In this document: one piece after another, positions 1 through 10,346 of the stretch
Position numbering within the stretch: position 1 is the first letter of the stretch
How the letters are laid out: each line of letters begins with the position of its first letter
Assembly: GCA_016110215.1 (NCBI GenBank)
Contig: JADWQD010000014.1
Coordinates: 1,054,001-1,118,000, forward strand
Source: Capronia americana
Lineage: Eukaryota > Ascomycota > Eurotiomycetes > Chaetothyriales > Herpotrichiellaceae
Reading direction: 5' to 3'
Length of the DNA: 64,000 nt
Notes under the pieces: model-generated
Database searches by the model: none
Told to the model about the DNA's origin: nothing
The model's input: only the letters and a program-made list of their open reading frames with translations
Program-made: the position numbers and the translations under genes

Positions 1-1395
1 GAACTTCTGGCCACAGAAGCCGCACTTGGTCTTGTGAGGAGCGCTGCGGCGATCAACCCAGCAGCGGGCGCGGATGGCCTCGAGCTGCTTCTCAAAGTTG
101 TCTTTCTCTTTCTTGGACACGCCATCCTCGCCCCTCCGGGTGCTGGACCATGGGGCGTGCATGCGTCTGCAATGCTGAGTGAAGAGATCTTTGCGGTTGA
201 AGTCGTTGAACCCCTTCTGGTGGTCGGCGCACGAGTCCATGTCACACCGGTAGTAGCCGAGCTGCAGGTGCTGGGATGACACATGTCGCTTCCACTCGTT
301 CTTATTGGCGAAGGTGGCGCAGCAGCCGAAGTGATGGAAGGCGCAGGGGAAGCTCTTCGAGTCCGAGTCGGCCTTTTTGGTGACCGGGGGTTTCCTCTTG
401 GACTTGGCACGAACATTGCTATTGTGGAAGGCCTCTCGGGTGCGAGATGGTTTGGTAATGCGAGCTTGGGGGTCGATGATGGATCTCGGCCGTCGCGGCT
501 CACGCAGTGAGTGACGTTTGACGGTGCTGCTGCACCGTCGCAAGGGCTTGGCCTTGGGACTGAACTCGGAATCATTGTCGCTCTCGACAGCAGCGAAATT
601 CTCTTCTTCGTCTTTCATCGTCGCGGCGGCGTCGTCGTCGTCGTCGTCCGCACAACGATCATTTCCAGAATCAGGAGGGCTGACCACCTGCTCGGTGATG
701 GCAAGCTCCTCGGGAAGGTTGATCCTGGGCTGGAATGCATCCTTCTCGTCCATGGGCTCGTCTTCGTGCTCTGGTTCAGGGTCGGGAGTGACTTGAAGGT
801 GCCTCATGCTTGGCACGGTGTGGTGGGAAGGTACAGGAGGGGGAAGGTGGATGGGCATCAGAGATGGGGTGGGATCCCACGCAGGTGCTGTAACTTGCGG
901 AGGCGTGGGCATGGGCGTGGCATATACTCCCTGGGTTGTATAATTAAAGACATGGTCCTGGGAGCTGCGGGAAACATCCGGGCTAAGACCATAGTCGCTG
1001 ATGGACGAGTCTGTGTTGCTGGACAGCGTGAAGCCCAGAGGGTCGGCCGGCGAATAATGTCGCAGATGGCGGTACTGCTCAGGATCGTGCTCAAGATCGA
1101 ACAAGCCACGTTGCGGGAGGACACTATCCGGGCTCATGTGTAGGAAAATGGGGCTGAAGCCGTGAGCATCAACATCATACGAGGTGCCGGATCGCCGATG
1201 GCCAAACGCTTTCATGTACTGCGTGTTTGGGTATGTGTTGTAAGTTGGCAACGAGTGGAGGTATGGGTCAATGTAGGCCACGTCGGCATGGTTGTACCAG
1301 GACGCAGAGAGCGTTTCGTGCTCCTCCATATTTCTTGGGGAATAATCGGGGCCCTCGCTCCCGACAAGGTCGTGGTACTGGGGGTGCGTATACAT
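1..1395 (-). CDS. C2H2 zinc-finger transcription factor, 3' end cut by window edge
   Basis: The minus strand is open from the ATG at 1395 to position 1 with no stop, giving 465 visible codons; the C-terminus lies outside the window. An in-frame stop lies just upstream of this ATG (about 1492), so it is the first usable start unless a 5' exon exists. The N-terminal 250 residues are low-complexity and rich in Tyr, Pro, Ser and His. An acidic run of six Asp (about residues 252-257, a GAC repeat) and a basic stretch follow. A first C2H2-like finger begins FPCAFHHFGCC (about 349-377). A second runs from YYRCDMDSC to RKDLFTQHCRRMH (about 384-416). CGFCGQKF (about 459-466), at the cut, looks like the start of a third zinc knuckle. 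Known for the family: nuclear DNA-binding regulators of development or stress. The target is unknown. Confidence 0.85.
   Translation of the reverse strand, partial: MYTHPQYHDLVGSEGPDYSPRNMEEHETLSASWYNHADVAYIDPYLHSLPTYNTYPNTQYMKAFGHRRSGTSYDVDAHGFSPIFLHMSPDSVLPQRGLFDLEHDPEQYRHLRHYSPADPLGFTLSSNTDSSISDYGLSPDVSRSSQDHVFNYTTQGVYATPMPTPPQVTAPAWDPTPSLMPIHLPPPVPSHHTVPSMRHLQVTPDPEPEHEDEPMDEKDAFQPRINLPEELAITEQVVSPPDSGNDRCADDDDDDAAATMKDEEENFAAVESDNDSEFSPKAKPLRRCSSTVKRHSLREPRRPRSIIDPQARITKPSRTREAFHNSNVRAKSKRKPPVTKKADSDSKSFPCAFHHFGCCATFANKNEWKRHVSSQHLQLGYYRCDMDSCADHQKGFNDFNRKDLFTQHCRRMHAPWSSTRRGEDGVSKKEKDNFEKQLEAIRARCWVDRRSAPHKTKCGFCGQKF
626..653. repeat. Trinucleotide run encoding poly-Asp
   Basis: A GTC/GAC triplet run inside the C2H2 regulator encodes six consecutive Asp on the minus strand. 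It is a likely length-variable microsatellite in the acidic region. Confidence 0.7.
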
Positions 1396-4300
1396 GACCC
1401 ACGTCGCCAGACACTGAAAGGTATCTCGGTGGAAGCTGCAGCGTGTTCTGGATGATGAGGAGTGCTGCACAGCTTTCGCTGGAGCCACAAGTCACAGTAA
1501 TTATGATGGACGAAGTGACGAGTTGCCGGTGCTGAGCACAAGAGCACAGGATACGGGGAGTATATCAGTCAACGACAACCGGGTGGGTCACCACACTGGC
1601 CTACAATTGATCGCTCAAAGTTCCAAAATGCTATCAAGCGGGCAGAAAGGGGCCAGGACCCGCCTGCATGTCAAAACCGGAGCGAAGATTGACATGACTT
1701 GTCCAGAGCACGGCGAGGTGGTAAGGGAGCGAGCATACCCAATGATGGGCGGGCACGCCTGCGCAGAGCCGCATCACCGCTCAAAACGGGCACTCGGATT
1801 ATTGGGCTCGAGTTCGGCGACGGAAACGGACTAGTCTGCCGCCTCGCGGGGTCGATCCAGACTGCTTCGGGCCTTAGCGCTGTCTCGAAGCCGACATCTT
1901 CGCTTGTGAGTGGCCGATATGGCCAGGTCGGCGTATCTTGAGCGCCGCTTGTGATTGGCCGCCCAAACCGGTGTCGAAGTATTCTGGCCGGGCGCCCCAG
2001 CGCCAGCGTTGCCTTTTCTGCCGCTTCATGCCTCGTGCGCTGGCCGCAGTCTCGAGGTCTCAGAAGGCGCAGGAATTATTCATCCTACATAGCCACCCAG
2101 ATCCCTCTCCATAAAGAGGCGCCCGTGGCTCTCTCGCGCCTCTTCCTCGCGTGGCAGTCCGTCCCGGCCCCTTGCATGGCCCTGGAGGCTGTCGCGCACA
2201 CGAACCCACAAACGACACCACCTTGTTGTGACCGCTGCTCCTTTGGTTGGGCAGACTCGTCATACCACAGTATGGCATGTTTCGTTGAGGAGCTCGCTTA
2301 GCTCGTGGCTGCCAGTCTTCGGCGCGAAGCTCAGCACTCTCGTCCTATTCAAGTAATGGCTTTATGATTCTAGATGTTGTGAACAAGGGGGTCAGTCCTC
2401 GATTGAGGAGGAGCGAAATGAAAAAGGGCATAGTCAAGTGACACAGACGCGACTTGCTAGGTCGAGCGACAACAAAAAGGAAAGGGTAAGCCCTTCTCGT
2501 ATTCAGAACCAAAAGTCCACTCGGGGAGCAGACGACATGGGGTTGAGATGGACCCGGCGATGAGGTTCAGAACCTCGCTCAGTCGGCAAAAGTTGGCGTC
2601 TTGGAGGGACATGAGTCGGCGAGCCGTTAGCGCAAAGTGCCCGCTACAGGGACGTAGGATAAGGGAAATCTCTGGCGGAAAGAAGCGGTCGAGGCTCGTC
2701 ACGGACACGCCAAACACCCCAGTACCGTTGATGCAGGGGGTGGGCTAAGAATAAGTTATAACACGAATGGCGCAAAACTCATGCATAGTGGCGCGTCTCA
2801 ACTTGGTTTCGTGGCAGTTTTCGTTCGCGCTCTGCTCATCATGTCAGGACGGGAGGTGAGGTGCTCTGCGCAAGCAGAATTGAGACCGTGACCTCGTTTG
2901 GAGACGGCAAAAATTGCGCTGTCGCATAGGTCACTTAGCCCCCAATGTGAAATGGGAAGGCCGACGCAAGCGAGGCGACTAGATGCTTTGACAGGCAAAC
3001 GAAAGGCAGCGAAAAGGCACGCCTCCCGATAGCTCCTGGACTGGTGAGTCGCCAGGCAGACAGCGACCAGAATTTGTGACCGCAATGCCTTGTCAGCGAG
3101 TAGAATGTGCAAGAACAAGCAGGGATCCAGGGACAATTCAGAGGGGGGGCTGGAGCAGTGGAAGTGGTGCAAGCTATGCAGCTGCTGACTACTACTCGTA
3201 CCTAACAAGTAGCAAACAGGAAGGAGGCGGATCGGCGTCGAACGGCGACACGACCTGGGGCAACTTGTTGAGTCGATCTCGAGCCGAAGTTAGAGTTGAG
3301 CTGTGCTGTATCCGCAAGCACCTGAGCAACTAGTACTTGTTGCTAACTCGAGATGGTGGTCACGCTGGACTGCGATATGCCTGTAAGAACGTGTCTACTA
3401 GGAGCATAGGTCAAGCGTTGGCAGGAAATCTCGCTAAAGACCATGTAAGTGGACAAATTGACGATAAGATCCACAAGCGCTCGGATGCGGAGATGGCTGA
3501 AGGCTGGACACAAGCTGGAGGTGGCAAACGTTTACCGATGTGAAGTTCGAACTGGGAGTGAAGAGACCAGACTGCCAATTGTTCGTTGCAAGCGGTACAT
3601 ATTGTGGAGCGGTATGACAGCCTGGAGAAGGCGCCACCAAGGCGGTTGTCAGTCTTGCCAGCGGGGATCCCGCGTGTTGCTGCCAGGTGGGTACCGTGTG
3701 AGGGCGATGTGGACGCCTGGACTGGAGCGCGGATGCGGAAGGATTGGGGTTGCCTTGAGGAGGTGGAATTTGAGGTTGAGTCACAGCTACTCGTTGAGGG
3801 CGCATGGCAGGCACGCACGGTGCGCGCAAATAAGAGACAAGAATGACTTCAGCCAATATCCTGACGTCCAAAACTCGGAGAATGAGAGCTAGAGCGAGTG
3901 CGAGTGCAGGCGCAAGAGCATGTGGGACGACAGCGTGAAGCCCGAAGTGAAAGAGCTAACCTTCACTAGGTCACTTGGCTCGCTGGCTTCGGGCTCGGAA
4001 GGCGCCTCGTTCCCCCCATTTGAAGTTGCCCAGAGTGTAGGAAGTTGCCGAGGGAGCACATCACCCGCAAGCCAAACCTTGTGCCCCCAGAACTGGTGGA
4101 CTTCTGGCGTTTGTTTGACTTTGCGCACTTCAAGCAATTATCTGAACCCTTCGGCCATGTCGTAGTGACGATCACCAGAGCGATACGAGAGCCTGTATGC
4201 TCTGCAGCTGCCACCGAAGCCAATCTCGCAAATCGCGCTAGGTTGTAATCTCAGTAGTCCTTCGTGCAGGTCGTTGCCTCGATCATGATTGTCCGATGTG

Positions 4301-5395
4301 CTCGACTACTGGCTTGACAGGACAGGATCCGTCGCTAAGGACGCCCTTACAGTGTCCCAACTCGGACGACGCCAAGTGAAGCCGATCGCAGTGAATATCC
4401 TGGCGCACAATGATACTCCCTGCAGCACCGCTTCTTCCGATGCCGTCCCCCCCGATCTGCTCGGAAGGTGCATGACTAGTTCGTTGCCTTCTGTTTGCCT
4501 GTCTGTTCACCTTCACTTGCCTGTTCAAGTTGTCTTTCCACGTTCAGTTGCCTTCTCACCAAGGTTCTGCCTGCCATGGCCGCAATTGTTTGATGAAGTT
4601 GCTGGAGTCAATATTGATCGCCTACCACGCACAATTCACCCCGTATCGACTACTCTACTACCCGTTCCTTTGTTATGCTTCAGGTCGCATGTCGGAAGCA
4701 AAAATGATGGTGTGAGCGCATCCGGGGCTGTGACTATCTTGCTAGCTTGGAATTCCACTTCCCTCAGCAACCCTGTCCCTTGCCCCAGCTTTTGGTGGCT
4801 GGCTAACCTATTCTAAATCCTTTCGCTACCGATGCCTTTGTCCAGATTTGGATGTTGTAGCATCGGGGGATGGCTCTGTAACTAGGTTCAGATCTTGATG
4901 CCCACGTGGTTGCTGGGCCTGCGACAAGTTGGCGCACCCAAGCCCCTTGTTCCAGCAACAGCTCATCCATCCCCCTTGATCTATTTCGGTTAACATCGGA
5001 CACCTACATGCTAGCGAAACGCCGGCCTGAGCGCATGCAGAAGAAAAGGTGTGAGGAGCGCCAGTACGACCGGGATACGGGTTAAGCTGTTCACCATCAT
5101 TCAAGTATGGAGCTCTGTAGTGCGATTGGAATTTTACGTCAAACCCCGAGAGTCCAGAACACGCGAGGATATTCTTCATCTCACCCGGTGCGCGCCAAAC
5201 CAAGCTGTTACTACTTGACGTTGTCTGGATCTGCCCAGCTCCTCCCTGCTTCCGGCGTGGGCTTCTGCTCATTCGGCACTCCCCAATCCGTCCACTGGAA
5301 TTTCCCGTTTGGCTGTTGCTCTCGTTGTGACTGGCGCCTCCACGACCAATTCGGCCTTTGTGGCGACTGGCCACGTCTAGATCTAGCACTCATGA
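1396..5395. other. 4-kb gene-free stretch
   Basis: I found no supportable gene here. Open frames on both strands are short, overlap each other, and show no domain or coherent composition. The left part is the promoter side of the C2H2 regulator, and the right end is the 3' flank of the RS-rich gene. A long upstream region is common for fungal developmental regulators, but no specific site could be assigned. Confidence 0.5.
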
Positions 5396-7405
5396 TTATC
5401 GTGGTATTTCACGCACTCTAACTCTCATGCCTCCATTGTCATACCAATCGTAGTGGTCCTCATGCCCTGGCTGGTGCCGCTCAATCACCGTCAGTTCATC
5501 CCCAGGCCTCAAGAGCTCGAATTCGGACTCGTCTTTCTCCCAAGATCGGGTTCTTGAGCGCCGACGCCCGCTTCTCTGTGAACGAGCTTCGTGGTGCTCC
5601 GGCTTGCCCCACTCGCCTTCACTCATGTATCCTAGCGATGAGGCACGGGCAGGTGGTGGACTAGGCGCGTGCGTCACCGTGTGGCCGTCTTCTCGGTTAT
5701 CGTCTGCATCACGGAGTCAGGTTTTCCAATGTTTGGGGAGGAAAGAAACATATTCACCCTCGCAATGTTGGCGCGTGTGTCTGTGTTCACTCCGGCCGCG
5801 CTGAACACCTCTTGATAGAGAGCGCATGTCTTCGTGATTGCCACGGTGGCCATGGTGACCACTGTCCAATTCTCGTCGATGCCGACTAGCTTCGGTCTGG
5901 GCTGGCATCGAAGCTTGTCTGTTCCATGGCGGAGACGGTCCGCGTTGAGGTGAATAACCCCTATGCTGATGATTCTGGATGCGCCCGTCAAGGTAGCTGG
6001 GGTGATTCGCAGGTTGATTGTCAATGTGCGGAGCCCCTATAAAGGGGTCAGAGTACTGTCTTCGAAGGATATTTTGACCGGCCATTGGCTCTCTTGACCG
6101 CGATCGTGTTCTCTCGACAGTCTCGTGCTCAAATCTTCTACCTTCAGTGTGCCTCCCACGGTAGCTTCCACCATCGCGACCATGATGGGTACTCTCCCCA
6201 AGAGGCGAAAGTCGGAGTCTGCGGGTTCGTCTAGCCATTTCGGTACCTGGGATTTCCGGTCGCCGATATCTTCTCCTCTCAGTGCGATGCGGCGTTCGTT
6301 CAGGACTGGGCGACTCAGATTCGGAGTAGGATGCTGAGCTGTGACGCGCATATCCGTTGTCGATTTTCTGGTTGTGACGCCTCGGTTGAGCATCGCTTCG
6401 TGATCGGCGGTTCTCTCTTCGAGTTGGTCGACGTGATTGATGGCGTCTTGACCTCTGTTCTCTATAGCCGTCCGAACTACTAGTCTCCTCGCTCTCCGTG
6501 GCCTCTTCTCTGCACTTGAGACAGATTGTCTTACCTGGAATCTGCCCAGGTGGAATAGGATGTTTGTAATGGTATCGTGCAGATCTGTAGCGCCCGCATA
6601 TCTCACACTTGTATCTCGTCTCCGCTTGTGCTGACGGCGGCACGGTAAAACTAGCCGCCATGGCGTGTGGACCATGTGGTTGACCCTGCAGAGGGACTGT
6701 GCCTGGAAGAGGACCAGCTGGAGGCATATGAAACGGCGTCTGTTGAAATGGGAAGCCCATTGGCGGTGGGACAACATTCGGTGGCTGAGCGGCCAGGGGA
6801 TGAGGTGGAAAAGGAAACATGCCCGGGGGAAGATGTGCTGGAATGAACTGGTTCAGTGGCTGCAGGCCAATTGTTTGATTGTTGCTGGCCTCTTTCGGCT
6901 CTGGCTGATTCGGATTTTGTGGGGGAGAAAGGAGGTACATGGCCACTGGTTGAGGTTGGGCTTGGGATGTGGGAGCCATCGGAGCAGTGGGTTGGGGTGT
7001 TTGGGCTGGAGGAGGATTGGAGGGATTTGTATTAGCCTCAGCGTCGGCTACGTGGCGATTTTGAAGTGAATTCCTGAGAGAAGACAAGAGTGAGCGAGCG
7101 CTTCCGAGTTTTGGAAGCAGCGTCCGAGAAAGAAGGCGCCTGGTAAGGGCTGACTCTGACTTGTTCCTGACGAAATATGGCCGCCCATCGGGTCCGCGTT
7201 CAATCCAAGTCGAGCGTGGACTCATGGTGGCAGTTGAGAGGGGGGTAGATTATGTCAAGAGAGGAAGTGATGTTCGGGTGAGAAGGGAAGTGCGCACTTA
7301 CTGGGGAGGAGCTCTGTTGTCGTCCTGCCAGCCAAAATAAGCGTCATATGAAGGATAATAGATGCGCGGGTTTCCTTGAGGACAGTTGTACGGTGCTTGC
7401 CACAT
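5396..7405 (-). CDS. RS-rich protein with a CX2C-X27-CX2C zinc-knuckle-like motif
   Basis: Three exons on the minus strand: 7302-7405, 5758-7220 and 5396-5703, giving 625 codons (624 aa). The first is a short exon starting MWQAPYNCPQGNPRIYYP, with a GTAAGT donor at 7301. Its 81-nt intron ends ATGAG, so the ATG at 7225 would be partly intronic. The second intron (5704-5757, 54 nt) has a GTGAAT donor, a CTGAC branch site and a CAG acceptor. Both junctions keep frame. After a short GPDGRPYF motif comes a Pro/Gln-rich region, then KCEICGRYRSARYHYKHP to CLKCREE (about residues 240-271), which looks like a structural Zn site. The rest is an Arg/Ser-rich, highly charged tail. I recognise it as a conserved fungal protein type without a known function. 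The RS tail suggests an RNA-linked nuclear protein, which is inference. A start at 7225 remains possible. Confidence 0.75.
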
Positions 7406-9081
7406 GATGCTGCCGGTGACAGTGAGGCGGGGACGAGAGAACAAAGGATCAAGCCAGACTGCCGAGTTGACGAGAAAGATCGGTACACGGCACTCTCTAC
7501 GGCAGGCACTTGCTAGCCACGCGATATCAGATCAGTGAAATTGGCAGGCTCTGAGAGTAGCCACCATCTTGTCGGTGGTCGATGGATCGGCGGGACTCAA
7601 TCTCATCAGCTACTCAATACTGATGTGCCCGTAAGACCAAGATGATTTGCGGATGCTTGGTTCAACATCCCAGTCTGCTCAAGCGGACAAGGAGCTGCAG
7701 CAGGCGCTTTCGCCTCAGTATCGAGACTTACCTAGCACAAGGTGGAAAGAAACCTGCGGAAGTGAGGACTGCGACCACTATGCCTCATGACCTTTTGTGA
7801 ACAAATCCGGTCGGGCAACCTCGCTTCTACGAGATCGACGCTTTCAACCGATAGCGAAACTTATACTCCCCTTTCGGAGTCTGTCGCAGGTTCTCATCCC
7901 AAGCGCGTTTGCTCCTGATTGCAGTCTGATGTCGTCCGGGGGAGTTTTGCAAGGTGGTCGATTTTGACAACGGACAGCCTTCTACTTCAGGACCACTGGT
8001 TGCTCCCCATTTTCTGGTAGCGGAGGCTAGCGGTCGGTTCTCAAGTCAATACTTCTGACGTTGCCAGATGTTCCCAGCATTCACGTTCTGGAAGCTACTA
8101 GTTCTGCTTTATCGAAAGTGAAAGCTGTGCAGAGCAAGCAATACGTTATTTTGAGTCCCAGCAGCTTGTGAGGGCCCGAGGTTGCTTGGCACGTCATTGG
8201 CGGCGCGTTAAATGACGTGATGCTCTAGCCACTAACCAACTTGGTGTCAACATGCCATGCGACACACTCAATCATCGCCTGTTCGTCTTTTGTTGTACGA
8301 GTACGAGTAGATCCGATTTAATTCTTCCATGTGGTGGATCTGTTCTTCCTGACTACAGGCTGTGGATAGAGCAATGCCAGAGTCAAACCTGATCGGCTTT
8401 CACATCCGAAGCTTCCTGAGACGCCTGCGACCGACAAAAGATCCTTCGAGCTACCTCTTCTTCACCTCGCACCACCAAGACAGGCACTACACTTTCTTCT
8501 GAAGAATCATTTGTGGATCATGGGCACTGCCTGGAGGCTCATTCCGAGCAATGGATCCACGACACAATTGTGAGACCACCTCGACTGCCATTTTGACCGT
8601 TATTTCACTATGCCAACCTCAATGACGCGGCACGCACATTTTCATCACCATCCCGCAGCACATGTTCATGTGTCTTGCACCCTGCTGAGCCGAGATGTCT
8701 GAAACGGCTGAGCACATCAGTTGGCAACTGCCTAAAAGCAGGTGCTGAAGACCGCCCGGGCGTCTTTCAAATACTAATTGAGAAATGTGGCAAGGCATGA
8801 TAGGCTGATTTTGGTTGCCGCTGGGCTGGAGGACAACATATCTTTCGCAGCCTTCCCCACCTTGAGGCTCTACCTGGGCCCATCGCTCCTCTCTTTCCCC
8901 TTGCCTATGCATTTTTCACAAGATGAACAGCGTGTTGTAGATTGTTTGACTCATTTATAGCTAACCGTTTCCAGGCAAATGCTACGAACGAAACATAGCA
9001 TCTCTCTTGCAACCATTTGAACCCAGGCTCCAACTTTGTCTCCCGAGAGACACAGCCTTATATTCTTGACCGTCTCCGCAG
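7406..9081. other. Intergenic region, no gene seen
   Basis: This stretch separates divergent genes: the RS-rich gene leaves to the left and the NLR-type locus starts to the right. Only short chance frames were found, and no repeat or RNA gene. Confidence 0.5.
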
Positions 9082-10346
9082 ATGGCTCCCGAGACCAAAA
9101 CTCATGCCGACTATACCGTGGGATGGGTTTGTGCTCTGCCGAAGGCGCAGACCGCGGCGACTGCCATGTTAGAAAAGAGACATGGGAACTTGCCCAAGCC
9201 GCCATATGACAGTAACACATATACTCTAGGTTCCATTGGCCAACACAACGTCGTCATAGCGTGTCTGCCCAAAGGCAAATACGGCACAAATTCGGCAGCG
9301 AACGTCGCGACGCTCATGATTGGTACTTTTCCGTCCATCAAGATTGGCCTGATGGTTGGAATCGGCGGTGGTATCCCACCCAAGGTACGGTTAGGTGATG
9401 TCGTGGTTAGCACACCCAGTGGTCAGTTTCCGGGCGTGGTTCAATGGGACATGGGTAAGGCGAAAGCAAACGGCCAGTTCGAACGAACCGGCGCGCTGAA
9501 CAACCCCCCCAATGCTCTATTATCGGCCTTGGCGAAGCTGGAGACGGAGCATGACTTGTCGGGTACAAAAATCCCAGATTATCTTGAGGAGCTGAAGCAG
9601 AAGTACCCCAGGGCGGCCAAGAAGTATCTGAAGTCCGATTCGATGCAGGATGTGTTGTTCAGAGCAGATTATGATCATGTCAATGAAGCGAGCGTTGAGG
9701 GCGATGCTCGTGTAGATGACAACGATGGCAGTGACGAAGAGGAGAAAGAGGACAACGATGGCAATGACGAAGAGGAGAAAGAGGACAATGATGATGGCAG
9801 TGACGGCAGAGACGATGATGAAGAGGAGAGTTGTCGACGTTGTGACAAGACCAAGATTGTGAGAAGAAAGCGCCGAGGCATGCGTGTGCATTACGGCCTA
9901 GTCGCGTCCGGCAACCAGGTCATCAAGGATGCTGCTTTCCGGGACAAGCTCAACAAGGACCTTGGTGGCAATGTTCTATGCGTTGAGATGGAGGCGGCTG
10001 GGTTGATGAACAGCTTCCCTTGCTTGGTAATTCGGGGCATATGTGACTACTCCGACTCACACCAGAATAAAGCGTGGCAGGAATACGCAGCGGCTGTAGC
10101 AGCGGCGTTCGCCAAAGAGCTTTTGTACTTTGTCCAGGCCAGCGATGTCGAAGGAGAACGCCCGGTCAAGGACGTACTCAATGATGGTTAGTGACTCTCG
10201 TCCTGGAAAGAGATGTTAGAGATGCTGAAATACTGACTCGGGCAGTCAAGCGAGGTCTAAAACGTATCCACCACATGGTCGAAGACGGATTCATGCAAAC
10301 GAAGAACAACCTAGGCGATCTTCTTGAAAGTGCGACTGCGAAGTGA
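9082..10346 (+). CDS. PNP/UDP-phosphorylase-like domain protein (5' remnant of the NLR gene)
   Basis: Two exons, 9082-10186 and 10246-10346, give 401 aa before the first in-frame TGA. The 59-nt intron has a GTTAGT donor, a CTGAC branch and a CAG acceptor. The region carries the nucleoside-phosphorylase-like fold signatures (VGIGGGIP, then LGDVVVSTP, later VEMEAAGL and IRGICDYSD) with no internal stop. An acidic tandem insert (about residues 212-255) interrupts the domain before the MRVHYGLVASG strand. In fungal NLRs this domain is the N-terminal ligand-sensing or effector module. Whether it is still expressed alone is unknown, and it may simply be the undamaged part of the pseudogene. Confidence 0.5.
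9718..9783 (+). repeat. Two 33-nt tandem units plus degenerate third, acidic coding repeat
   Basis: Two adjacent 33-nt units differ by one base and encode DNDGSDEEEKE and DNDGNDEEEKE. A degenerate third copy continues to about 9830. They form an Asp/Glu loop inside the PNP domain. Confidence 0.85.

Noticed and set aside
4289..4816. 175-codon plus-strand frame in the left gap
   Set aside because: Composition is like translated non-coding DNA (Ser/Pro/Leu/Cys mix), with no motif, and overlapping antisense frames of similar length.
9520..9891. Minus-strand frame antisense to the acidic repeat (Ser/Leu/Val-rich, membrane-like)
   Set aside because: Artefact of reading the GAC/GAG repeat backwards, which gives hydrophobic runs.
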